From Accumulibacter sp003538495 (GTDB taxonomy: Bacteria; Pseudomonadota; Gammaproteobacteria; Burkholderiales; Rhodocyclaceae), in the NCBI RefSeq assembly GCF_029255145.1, contig NZ_JAPUVQ010000027.1:16331-80330 (forward strand): DNA of 64,000 bases, in the 5' to 3' direction. The notes beneath the pieces were generated by a model that had not been told where the DNA came from, did not search any database, and was given only the letters and a program-made list of their open reading frames with translations. Made by a program: the position numbers and the translations under genes. Positions 1-7,503 of this stretch are shown in pieces. The first letter of the stretch is position 1. Every line of letters begins with the position of its first letter.

Positions 1-1
1 C

Positions 2-880
2 GGGGCGGTCGCGCTGACCGCAGCCGACGGCCGCAATATCAGCCTGATCGGCAACGGCACCGGCGCCGTTCTGGCGAACACCGGCCTCACCGTAGGCGCA
101 GGCGCTGGTGCCTCTGAATCGATCGCCGCTGCCGCCGCCCCGACCGTTTTCACGGCCCTGGCCGCCGGCGACCTGACGATCAATGGCTACGATGTCGGCG
201 CCGTTTCCGCCGGAACCAACGCCCTGACGCAAGGCACCAACGTCGGCGCCGCGATTAACGCCCTGACCAGCAAGACCGGCGTCACCGCGACGGTGTCGGG
301 CGCCGGCCTGATCACCCTGTCGGCAGGCGCCGGGCAGGCGATATCGATCAGCGGCAGCCTGACCAACCGCGCCGCCACGGTCACCGCAACCGGTTTCAGC
401 GCCAACCAGATGGGAGCATCGGCAGCGTCCAGCAACGCGATCATTACGCGCGGCAATATCACCCTGAGTTCGACGGGTAGCGCGGGCATCACCCTGGGCG
501 GTTCCGACATCGCACTGGCAGGACTGACCGCAGCCCATACCGCAGCCACCGCGAGTTTCGGAGCGGGCATTTCGAGCGTCAATCTGAGCACCGCCACTGG
601 TGCGCAAAACGCCATTGCCACCATCGACTCGGCACTGGCCAACATCAACGCCAGTCGAGCGAATCTCGGTGCCGTGCAGAACCGATTCAGCAGCGTGGTC
701 AGCAATCTGACAACGACCTCCGAAAACGTTTCGGCGTCGCGCAGCCGAATCGTCGATGCCGACTTCGCGGTCGAGACCGCCAACCTGACCCGTGCGCAAA
801 TCCTGCAGCAGGCCGGCACAGCGATGCTGGCGCAAGCCAATTCGCTGCCGCAGAACGTCCTCTCGCTGCTGCGCGGATAA
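2..880 (+). CDS. fliC: Flagellin, C-terminal part (5' end outside window)
   Basis: The reading frame is open from the first bases of the window and ends at a TAA at 878-880, so the N-terminal D0/D1 part lies upstream. The visible part starts with the flagellin-like stretch LTAADGRNISL, continues through a low-complexity Ala/Gly/Thr-rich variable region, and ends in a typical flagellin C-terminal D1/D0 coiled coil (NIDSALANIN-like segment, then QILQQAGTAMLAQANSLPQN and a terminal LLRG). Flagellin polymerises into the filament outside the cell after export by the flagellar type III system. The following genes (flaG, fliD, fliS, fliT-like) are its usual partners, FliS being its chaperone. Certain as to family; the exact length is unknown. 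Confidence 0.95.
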   Translation, partial: GAVALTAADGRNISLIGNGTGAVLANTGLTVGAGAGASESIAAAAAPTVFTALAAGDLTINGYDVGAVSAGTNALTQGTNVGAAINALTSKTGVTATVSGAGLITLSAGAGQAISISGSLTNRAATVTATGFSANQMGASAASSNAIITRGNITLSSTGSAGITLGGSDIALAGLTAAHTAATASFGAGISSVNLSTATGAQNAIATIDSALANINASRANLGAVQNRFSSVVSNLTTTSENVSASRSRIVDADFAVETANLTRAQILQQAGTAMLAQANSLPQNVLSLLRG

Positions 881-911
881 GCGGTCGGGCTTGAATCGCG
901 GTAAGATCAGG

Positions 912-939
912 GGCGCGATCACGGCAACGTGGTCGCGCC
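912..939 (+). terminator. Stem-loop between fliC and flaG
   Basis: An 11-bp stem (912-922 with 929-939, one G-U pair) closes a 6-base loop, ending about 28 bases before the flaG start. It is not followed by a real T run (only a short CTGTCTCTT), so it is a weak or partial intrinsic terminator at best. It could instead stabilise the 3' end of the abundant flagellin mRNA or attenuate read-through into flaG-fliD. The structure is seen in the sequence; the role is inferred. Confidence 0.4.
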
Positions 940-967
940 TGGCTGTCTCTTCACGAAGGAGTGCAAG

Positions 968-1351
968 ATGAACATCCCACCCACGGGCGCTTCACTGGCG
1001 CCGCCGCCTCAGCATCAGGGCAACCCGGCGGTGGTCAGCAGCGCAGCGCAAGGATTCAAGGTGCTGGGCGAGGCGCCAGCCAGGGCCACCGACCCCTCTC
1101 GATCACCGTCGCCGGTGCAAGCACCGGACCGCGAGAAGCTTGAAGTGGCCACCCAGAGCGTTCGCGACTTCGTCAAGGCAGTCAACAGCAACATCGAGTT
1201 CAGTGTCAACGAAGATACCGGGCAACTGGTGGTCAGGATCATCGACCGCGCCACCAAGGAAGTGATCCGCCAGATGCCATCAGAGGAAATGCTGGCGATT
1301 GCCAAGGCTCTGGACAGCATCAAGGGGCTTTTTGTCACGCAAACGGCCTGA
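968..1351 (+). CDS. flaG: FlaG family flagellar protein
   Basis: A 127-residue protein whose C-terminal half is a FlaG domain (about residues 55-125) with the typical run ending VIRQMPSEEMLAIAKALD. The N-terminal half is Pro/Ala/Ser-rich and probably disordered. FlaG proteins are encoded next to fliC and fliD and affect filament length in several bacteria; their mechanism is not well defined. The ATG at 968 is chosen because GAAGGAG lies just upstream; a longer frame from 929 would translate through that ribosome site. It sits between fliC and fliD, as is common in beta- and gammaproteobacteria. Confidence 0.88.
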   Translation: MNIPPTGASLAPPPQHQGNPAVVSSAAQGFKVLGEAPARATDPSRSPSPVQAPDREKLEVATQSVRDFVKAVNSNIEFSVNEDTGQLVVRIIDRATKEVIRQMPSEEMLAIAKALDSIKGLFVTQTA

Positions 1352-1416
1352 GAAGAAGACAGAACGCGCGTCGCCCGTGCGCTTCGTGTTCTTGGCAAGC
1401 GGCGCAGGAGAATACC

Positions 1417-2841
1417 ATGGCAATTTCCTCACCGGGCCTGGGCTCGAACCTCGACGTCAACAGCATCGTCAGCCAGTTGATGTCGCTGGAACAGCGTCCG
1501 CTGACCGTTCTGGCCCAGAAGGAAGCAGGCTTTCAGGCCAAGATCTCGGCGCTCGGCTCGCTGCAAGGCGTGATTTCAGCGCTGCAGAACACTTCGGCAA
1601 GCCTCGTGCCGGCAAGCGGGACGACCGCCACAGAAAAATTCTCGGTGCTCAGGGCAACGGTCACCGACCCGACGATCGCCTCGATCACCACCTCGTCGAG
1701 TGCGGTTGCCGGCACCTACACGCTGGAAGTGAACCAACTCGCCAAGCAGCACAGCATCGTTACTGCGACCGGCGCCGCCACGCCCTTTTCCGGCACCGGC
1801 AACACCCTGCCGCTGGGGGGCACGCTGACCCTGTCACTGGATGCGCTTGGTGGCAGCAGTGCGCACAGCACAACCGACATCACCATCGCTGACGGCGCCT
1901 CGCCCGAGGCGGTCCGTGACGCAATCAACGGCGCCGGCGCCGGCGTTTCGGCGGTGGTGATCAACGGCACCGCCGGCAAGCAGCTGGTACTTACCAGCAA
2001 CACCGCTGGCAGCAACCAGTTCATCACGCTGTCCGGGATCGCCGGCCTGTCCTACGACCCCAATGCGGCACCGCAGCCACTGACCGACCCGTTCGTGCAG
2101 TCGCAGGCGGCGCAAGGTTCCAGCTTCAAGCTCAATGGCATTGCCGTCGAAGGCGTCACCAATAGCGTGACGACGGCCATCGACGGGATTACCCTGACCC
2201 TCTTGAAAGGCCCCGAAGCGCCGCTGACGGCGCTCAGCACGACCCTGACGATCAGCAAGGATAATTCGAGCCTGACCGCCGGAGTCAACGCCCTGGTCAA
2301 GGCATTCAACGATTTTCAGGGCACTGCCAGCAGCCTCGGCAGTTACGATGCGGCGAGCAAGAGGGCCGGCGCGCTCAACGGCGAGAGCACCCTGCGCAGC
2401 GCTCAGAACGCCTTCCGTACGGCTCTTGGCACGATCCCGTCGGAACTCTCGGGCGCCAGCCTGCAGACCCTGTCCGACATCGGCGTCAGCGTCCAGAAAG
2501 ACGGCAGGCTGAGCGTCGACTCGGCCAAGCTGAGTACCGCCATAAGCGCCGACCTGAGTGCGGTCGCCAACGTGGTCGCCGCCTACGGCAGCGCTTTCAA
2601 GACCGCCGCCGACGGACTGGTTGGCGCCAGCGGCCTGATTGCCGCGCGCAGCCAGGGACTCAGTTCGTCAATCCAGGGTCTTGGCAAGCAGTCCGACGCC
2701 ATATCGGCCCGGCTGACGCAGATCGAAGCGCGCTACCGCAGGCAATTTACGTCGCTTGACGTCCTGATCTCGGGAATGACCAAGACCAGCACTTTCCTCC
2801 AGCAGCAACTCGCCGCTCTGCCTACTTTCAGTTCGAGGTAA
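1417..2841 (+). CDS. fliD: Flagellar filament capping protein FliD
   Basis: A 474-residue protein, normal for FliD (HAP2), which forms the cap at the filament tip and promotes flagellin insertion. The N-terminus is typical (ISSPGLGSNLDVNSIVSQLM, residues 3-22), followed by variable central domains rich in Thr/Ser/Ala and a C-terminal helical region (about 380-470) that would form the coiled-coil leg domain. GCAGGAG precedes the ATG at 1417. The stop is three bases before fliS, so the two are probably co-transcribed. Confidence 0.95.
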   Translation: MAISSPGLGSNLDVNSIVSQLMSLEQRPLTVLAQKEAGFQAKISALGSLQGVISALQNTSASLVPASGTTATEKFSVLRATVTDPTIASITTSSSAVAGTYTLEVNQLAKQHSIVTATGAATPFSGTGNTLPLGGTLTLSLDALGGSSAHSTTDITIADGASPEAVRDAINGAGAGVSAVVINGTAGKQLVLTSNTAGSNQFITLSGIAGLSYDPNAAPQPLTDPFVQSQAAQGSSFKLNGIAVEGVTNSVTTAIDGITLTLLKGPEAPLTALSTTLTISKDNSSLTAGVNALVKAFNDFQGTASSLGSYDAASKRAGALNGESTLRSAQNAFRTALGTIPSELSGASLQTLSDIGVSVQKDGRLSVDSAKLSTAISADLSAVANVVAAYGSAFKTAADGLVGASGLIAARSQGLSSSIQGLGKQSDAISARLTQIEARYRRQFTSLDVLISGMTKTSTFLQQQLAALPTFSSR

Positions 2842-2844
2842 AAA

Positions 2845-3258
2845 ATGTTCGGCCACGCACGCCATGCGATTTCCGCGTATCAGAAAGTGGGCGTCGACGC
2901 AGCCATCGAGGTCGCCGACCCGCACCGGCTGATCCTGCTGCTCTTCGCCGGCGCCCAGGCAGCGGTCGGCAATGCCCGCGCCGCCATGCAGCAACAGCAG
3001 ATCGCCGCCAGGGGAGAAGCCATTTCGAAAGCCATCGACATCATCGGCAACGGCCTCAAGGTGAGCCTCGACCTCGAACAGGGCGGTGAAATCGCCGAGC
3101 GGCTCGACGCGCTCTACGACTATCTGGTGCTGCGCCTGCTTCGTGCCAACCTTGACAACGACCCGCGCGCGCTCGAAGAAGTCGCCGCCTTGCTCGAAGA
3201 GATCCACGGCGCCTGGCGGGCGATTTCGCCAAACGCGGTGCCGCAAGCGATGGCATGA
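2845..3258 (+). CDS. fliS: Flagellar export chaperone FliS
   Basis: A 137-residue four-helix protein with the FliS signature near the N-terminus (AISAYQKVGVDAA) and the conserved DPHRLILLLFAGA segment around residues 28-40. FliS binds the C-terminal helices of flagellin in the cytoplasm, prevents premature polymerisation and delivers it to the export gate. It follows fliD after three bases and overlaps the next gene by four bases (ATGA), consistent with translational coupling. Confidence 0.95.
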   Translation: MFGHARHAISAYQKVGVDAAIEVADPHRLILLLFAGAQAAVGNARAAMQQQQIAARGEAISKAIDIIGNGLKVSLDLEQGGEIAERLDALYDYLVLRLLRANLDNDPRALEEVAALLEEIHGAWRAISPNAVPQAMA

Positions 3259-3545
3259 GTTCTTCGCTACTGGACCTCGAAAAGCTGCTGGCGATCTCCG
3301 AAGCGATGCTCAGCGCCGCAGGCGTCGCGGACTGGGAAGCCCTGGCCAGCCACGAGGCCGAAAGACGTGCCGTGGCTGAGCAGTTGCCTGATCTGCTGAA
3401 CAGTGGTCTGTCAGCCACCGCGCAAGAGCGCGCCCGGATTCTGATCGAAGCCTGCCTGCGTTGCGACGCGCGAATTCATCCGCTGGTGCTTGCCCGGCAG
3501 AACGAACTGCGCGTCGTCCTGCGCGAGGCGCGACCCGGCGCCTGA
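3255..3545 (+). CDS. fliT: FliT-like flagellar chaperone
   Basis: A 96-residue, almost entirely helical protein directly after fliS with an ATGA overlap. Position, size and a helix-rich composition with a heptad-like C-terminal part (residues 55-90) match FliT, the chaperone of FliD and, in enterics, an anti-FlhDC factor. Sequence similarity within FliT is low, so the name rests mostly on context. No other domain is recognisable. Confidence 0.65.
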   Translation: MSSSLLDLEKLLAISEAMLSAAGVADWEALASHEAERRAVAEQLPDLLNSGLSATAQERARILIEACLRCDARIHPLVLARQNELRVVLREARPGA

Positions 3546-3549
3546 GCGA

Positions 3550-4713
3550 ATGATCAGTCCCGAAGGTGCCAACCGCATCCAGCCGGCGGCCGATCTGGCT
3601 TTGCGGCCGGCTCTGCCGGCGCAGCAGATTACCGACAAGCTGGTCGGCATGGTCGCTGGCCAGCGACTGCTGGCCGAAATCCAGGCGATGTTGCCCAACG
3701 GCACCTACCGAGCGCTGATCAACCAACGCAGCGTCACGCTGGCGTTGCCGTTTGCCGCCAGAAGCGGTGACGCGATCGAACTCGAGGTTGCCGAAAGTGA
3801 CGGCAAGCTGACCCTGGCAGTCGTTGCCCGCGGCACCGCTGAAGCGGGCAAGGCGAGCGGCGAAGCCGCCGCCACCACCTTGAGCCGCACCGGGCAACTG
3901 ATCAGCAACCTGCTTGGCGGCGGGCGCGACGGCAAGAGCAAGCCAACGGCCCTGGCGCTCAACGGCAACCAGCCGCTTGCCGCCGGCGCACCGAACAACG
4001 CACAGGACCTCGTCCCTTTGCTCAGGCAGGCGATCGTCCAAAGCGGCATGTTTTACGAAGCGCATCAGGCGGAATGGGTCGAGGGCCGCTACACCAAGGC
4101 CCAGCTGCTGCAGGAACCGCAGGGGAAACTGGCGCCCGGGACAACGGCCGGCCAGCAAGCGTCCGCCGGCGGCGCGTCAGGCAACGTCGTCCGTGCCGCT
4201 GCTGATGGCGCACCGGCGCTGGGCGCAACTGGCGAGGCTGCCAACCGGACTGCCACCATCACGCCGGCGCCGGCGGCACAATCCGCTCCGCGGGCACAAC
4301 TGGCGCAACCGATCGCCCAACAGCTCCAGGGACTCGTCCAGCAGCAACTGGAAGCCTTCGCCAGCCAGAATTTTTCCTGGCACGGACAAGCCTGGCCGGG
4401 TCAGCAGATCCATTGGGAAATCGACAACGAGCCCAACGGCCGCGCGCACGACGACGATCACGGTGGGACGGGGACGTGGCAGACGCGGCTGCGGCTGACG
4501 CTCCCCCGGCTGGGCGAAGTGGATGCCCGGGTGCACATCCAGGGGCAGCAGATGAAGCTGTCGATGATCGCCAGCGACGCCGCGACGCGCGATCTGTTGC
4601 GCAGCCAGACGGAGATGCTGCGCGGCCAACTGGAGCAGGCGGGACTGGCGCTTGCTGCGCTCGGCGTCGCTGCGCCGGACGAAACCGACGAGCATGCCCC
4701 GAGCTCCGGATGA
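3550..4713 (+). CDS. FliK-like flagellar hook-length control protein
   Basis: A 387-residue protein starting at the ATG 3550 four bases after the fliT-like stop. A longer frame from 3490 would overlap that gene. The N-terminal two thirds is Ala/Gln/Pro-rich and low in complexity. The C-terminal 150 residues look like the conserved FliK/Flg_hook domain: a WEIDNEP-type beta segment, then LRLTLPRLGEVDARVHIQGQ and a final helix. FliK-type proteins measure hook length and switch export specificity through FlhB. An FlhB C-terminal paralogue follows and overlaps this gene by 20 bases, which supports a shared job in export switching. It could be a second, divergent copy, with the canonical fliK elsewhere. 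Confidence 0.7.
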   Translation: MISPEGANRIQPAADLALRPALPAQQITDKLVGMVAGQRLLAEIQAMLPNGTYRALINQRSVTLALPFAARSGDAIELEVAESDGKLTLAVVARGTAEAGKASGEAAATTLSRTGQLISNLLGGGRDGKSKPTALALNGNQPLAAGAPNNAQDLVPLLRQAIVQSGMFYEAHQAEWVEGRYTKAQLLQEPQGKLAPGTTAGQQASAGGASGNVVRAAADGAPALGATGEAANRTATITPAPAAQSAPRAQLAQPIAQQLQGLVQQQLEAFASQNFSWHGQAWPGQQIHWEIDNEPNGRAHDDDHGGTGTWQTRLRLTLPRLGEVDARVHIQGQQMKLSMIASDAATRDLLRSQTEMLRGQLEQAGLALAALGVAAPDETDEHAPSSG

Positions 4714-5020
4714 CGCGCGCCGGAACGCCGTCGCCCTCGCCTACAGCCAGACCGACGCCGCGCCGCGCGTTGTCGCCAAGGGACGAGGCCTGATGGCCGA
4801 GCAGATTATTGCGCGCGCGCACGAACACGGGGTCTATGTTCATGAATCGGCCGAGTTGGTCTCGCTGCTGATGCAGGTCGACCTGGACCAGCACATCCCG
4901 CCGCAGCTGTATCTGGCGATCGCCGAACTGCTGGCCTGGCTGTACCGGCTGGAGAGCAGCCAGGCGGAGCCTGCAGCGGGCATTCTCGTCGCCCCCGCCG
5001 GCCTCGATCGCGAGCGCTGA
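4694..5020 (+). CDS. FlhB C-terminal domain paralogue (export switch-like)
   Basis: A 108-residue stand-alone version of the cytoplasmic C-terminal domain of FlhB/YscU. Matching blocks are NAVALAYSQ, APRVVAKGRGLMAEQI, HGVYVHES and IPPQLYLAIAELLAWLY. It lacks the membrane domain and also the autocleavage NPTH motif that precedes NAVAL in FlhB; here the protein begins just upstream of that point. Small FlhB-like proteins of this type (FlhX/FhlB) occur near fliK in other bacteria and can partly replace the FlhB C-terminus. It overlaps the FliK-like gene by 20 bases, so the pair is probably translationally coupled. Confidence 0.8.
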   Translation: MPRAPDDARRNAVALAYSQTDAAPRVVAKGRGLMAEQIIARAHEHGVYVHESAELVSLLMQVDLDQHIPPQLYLAIAELLAWLYRLESSQAEPAAGILVAPAGLDRER

Positions 5021-5113
5021 AGTCGGCGCCGTCGGTTACCGGCGCAGCAATTTTGCTTTAAACTGCGCCCTCCAGGCCGCTCCAGGCTGCCGCATGCGAT
5101 TCCAGGAAAACCG

Positions 5114-5923
5114 ATGGACGAAACGGACTTTCAACCAGGATCAGGACCAGAGCCGGACGACCTGCAATTCGAAATCGAACAGGCCGAGGACTACAGTCAA
5201 TACCTGCTGCACTCGAAGGCCGAAATCGTCGCCGCACTGCGCTCGCTGATCCAGCGCCGTGCGCTGGTCAGCGCCTACATCGATCCGGGGAGGGGATTCC
5301 TGCTGACCTCGCTGCTCAACCTTGAAGCGGATACTGGAACGTTGCTTCTCGACTGGGGCCGCGACGACGAGATCAACCGCCAGGCCCTGTCGGCGACGCA
5401 GCTGATCCTGAGCGCCGAGGTCGACAAGGTGAAGGTGCAGTTCACCCTGAGCAATCTGCTGGAGACCCGGCTGGGCGGGCGTCCGGCCTTCCTTGCGGCG
5501 CTACCGGACAAAGTCCTGCGACTGCAGCGTCGCGAGTATTTTCGCCTGTCGACGCCGATCGCCAAACCGGTAAAGTTCGTCACCACGATTAAGCGCGTCG
5601 ACGGTAGCACCCTGATCGCCGAAGCGTCCTTGCTGGATATCAGCGGTGGTGGCGTCGGCCTGATGGCAACTCCCAGCCTGGCCGCGCTGCTGCCCAGCGG
5701 CACCGTCCTGAGCGACTGCAAGATGACGCTTCCCGACGAAGGCCTGCTGGTCGGGAAACTGTGCGTGCGCAACAAGTTCGACGTCACCACCCGCGGTGGC
5801 GCGCGCTACGTCCGCGTCGGCTGCGAATTCCTGAACCTTCCCGGAGCGCGGATGAGCATGGTGCAACGCTACATCACGCGCATCGAGCGCGAACGCAAGG
5901 CCCGGCTGAGCGGAATGTCCTGA
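5114..5923 (+). CDS. ycgR: Flagellar brake protein YcgR (PilZ domain)
   Basis: A 269-residue two-domain protein. Residues about 25-130 form a YcgR N-terminal (PilZN) domain; residues 135-255 form a PilZ domain with the c-di-GMP binding signature RREYFRL (an RxxxR-type motif) and the later DISGGGVGL (D-x-S-x-x-G). On binding c-di-GMP, YcgR interacts with the flagellar motor and slows or biases rotation. It ends the flagellar block and converges with frdD. Both c-di-GMP motifs look intact. Confidence 0.9.
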   Translation: MDETDFQPGSGPEPDDLQFEIEQAEDYSQYLLHSKAEIVAALRSLIQRRALVSAYIDPGRGFLLTSLLNLEADTGTLLLDWGRDDEINRQALSATQLILSAEVDKVKVQFTLSNLLETRLGGRPAFLAALPDKVLRLQRREYFRLSTPIAKPVKFVTTIKRVDGSTLIAEASLLDISGGGVGLMATPSLAALLPSGTVLSDCKMTLPDEGLLVGKLCVRNKFDVTTRGGARYVRVGCEFLNLPGARMSMVQRYITRIERERKARLSGMS

Positions 5924-5936
5924 CCGGGAAGCTGAC

Positions 5937-5980
5937 AGCGGCAGCGCCGGGTCGGCCTCCACCCACCCGACCCTGCCGCT
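5937..5980. terminator. Stem-loop between convergent ycgR and frdD
   Basis: AGCGGCA (5937-5943) pairs with TGCCGCT (5974-5980), and GGGTCGG (5949-5955) with CCGACCC (5967-5973), leaving a 5-base bulge on one side. It lies between two converging genes, where a bidirectional terminator is expected. There is no T run on either strand, so efficiency as an intrinsic terminator is doubtful. Confidence 0.45.
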
Positions 5981-5987
5981 GCTTGGC

Positions 5988-6356
5988 CTAGAAACCGATC
6001 GCCAGCAAGGCGTAAGCCGCGATCAGCGTTCCCAGCATCGCGCCGCCGTAGCAGACCAGCTTGGCACCGGTGCCGGCATGAATCCCGATATCGTGCAGGC
6101 TGTGGAAGATGCGGTGCGCGGCGTGCCACAGGAAGAGCGCGATGACCGCGAAGATGAATCCCTTGCCGATCAGGTTCTGCGAAAACGCCAGCATGTTTGC
6201 GTAGCTCATGGTGTCGGCCGGCAGCAGCAGCCCCAGCGGCACCGCGATACCGGTAATCAACACCAGCATCGGCCCGAGCAGCGCCGAAAGCATGCCACCA
6301 GCGCCGAACAACGCCCAGAAGATCGGCGCGTTGGAACGTTTCAGTGTCCGTTTCAT
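5988..6356 (-). CDS. frdD: Fumarate reductase membrane anchor subunit D
   Basis: A 122-residue protein with three hydrophobic segments (about residues 12-42, 60-82 and 98-120), starting MKRTLKRSNAPIFWALFGAG, which is very close to E. coli-type FrdD. With FrdC it anchors FrdAB to the inner membrane and forms the quinol sites of quinol:fumarate reductase. The start at 6356 overlaps the frdC stop by four bases. It is the last gene of the rquA-frdABCD run. Confidence 0.93.
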   Translation of the reverse strand: MKRTLKRSNAPIFWALFGAGGMLSALLGPMLVLITGIAVPLGLLLPADTMSYANMLAFSQNLIGKGFIFAVIALFLWHAAHRIFHSLHDIGIHAGTGAKLVCYGGAMLGTLIAAYALLAIGF

Positions 6357-6751
6357 CGTGCCATCCCCCAGACTGCCGCAAGCAGAACCAGACTGGCCGC
6401 AGCCGCCACCGCCAGCCCGCCACCGGTGATCGCGCCATCCGCGAGTCGCTTGCCGCCAACGATTACCGGCGGCATTGTCCGCGGCATGATCTTGAACCAG
6501 GTGTACGTGTGATAGCTGATCGCCACCAGTGCCAGCAGGTGAAAACCGATGTACCACGGATTCTTCAGTCCGTCGAGCCAGACGTTCCACGCCGCTTCGC
6601 CCCGCGACAGGTGCAGCAGTCCATTCAGCAGGATGCCGGCGTAGGCGGCGACAAAGAGGGCGGTTCCCTCGTGGACCATGTACTCGATGAAGAACGGATT
6701 TCTCCGCCACCAACCGTCCATCGGACGAACATAGGGGCGACGCTTGTTCAC
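6353..6751 (-). CDS. frdC: Fumarate reductase membrane anchor subunit C
   Basis: A 132-residue membrane protein (E. coli FrdC is about 130) with the typical N-terminus KRRPYVRPMDGWWRRNPFF and three hydrophobic helices. The start is the GTG at 6751, which overlaps the frdB stop (GTGA) and restores the conserved N-terminus. Two small anchor subunits, C and D, place the enzyme in the haem-free type D quinol:fumarate reductases and not in the dihaem Wolinella type. The physiological electron donor may be rhodoquinol, given the upstream rquA gene. Confidence 0.93.
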   Translation of the reverse strand: MNKRRPYVRPMDGWWRRNPFFIEYMVHEGTALFVAAYAGILLNGLLHLSRGEAAWNVWLDGLKNPWYIGFHLLALVAISYHTYTWFKIMPRTMPPVIVGGKRLADGAITGGGLAVAAAASLVLLAAVWGMAR

Positions 6752-7503
6752 TTGGCACCTCCCTTTGGAGCAAGGAAACGCAGAAAATAGTCCGCCGCGG
6801 CATTGGTCTTGTTCTGGTTGACGGCGTTGGCCGGGTCGACGTGTTTTGGACAAACCTCGGAGCAGTAGCCCACTGCCGTGCAGTGGAACACGCCCTCCTC
6901 GGAACTTACCAGTTCCATGCGCTCGGCCTTGCCGCCGTCGCGCGAATCGACATTGTAACGATGCAGCAGCGCCATCGCTCCCGGTCCGATGAACTCGGGG
7001 TTGAGCCCGAACTGCGGACACGCGGCGTAGCACAGCATGCAGTTGATGCACGAACTGAACTGTTCGTAGACCTTGAGTTGCTCGGGCGTCTGCAGGTACT
7101 CGCCCTGCGCCAGCGTGCGCTCTTCCTTGGGAATGATGTAAGGCTGGATGCTTTCGAGCTTGGCGATGAAGCCTTCCATGTTGATCACCAGATCGCGCTC
7201 GATCGGGAAATGCGCCAGCGCTTCGACGCGCACCCGCGCCGGGTAATAGTCGCGCAGGAAGGTCTCGCACGAGAGGTGCGGCTCGCCGTTGATCATCATC
7301 CCGCAACTACCGCAAATGGCCATCCGGCACGACCAGCGAAAGCTCAGTGAGCCGTCGAGGTAATCCTTGATGTACTGCACGCCCTGCAAGACTGACATGT
7401 CGTCGGTGAACGGCACCTGGAAAACCTGCTGGTACGGTACATGGTCCTTTTCCGGGTGGTAGCGCAGGACCTCGATTTCAATTGTTCGCTGATTCTCAGA
7501 CAT
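6748..7503 (-). CDS. frdB: Fumarate reductase iron-sulfur subunit
   Basis: A 251-residue protein with the three cluster motifs of FrdB: a [2Fe-2S] ferredoxin set (CRMAICGSCGMMINGEPHLSC, residues about 57-77 in outline), then CINCMLCYAACP and CTAVGYCSEVCPKHV for the [4Fe-4S] and [3Fe-4S] clusters. It passes electrons from quinol in FrdCD to the FAD of FrdA. The ATG at 7503 is used because it gives the family N-terminus; a longer frame would run deep into frdA. It overlaps frdA by 8 bases and frdC by 4. Confidence 0.96.
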   Translation of the reverse strand: MSENQRTIEIEVLRYHPEKDHVPYQQVFQVPFTDDMSVLQGVQYIKDYLDGSLSFRWSCRMAICGSCGMMINGEPHLSCETFLRDYYPARVRVEALAHFPIERDLVINMEGFIAKLESIQPYIIPKEERTLAQGEYLQTPEQLKVYEQFSSCINCMLCYAACPQFGLNPEFIGPGAMALLHRYNVDSRDGGKAERMELVSSEEGVFHCTAVGYCSEVCPKHVDPANAVNQNKTNAAADYFLRFLAPKGGAK

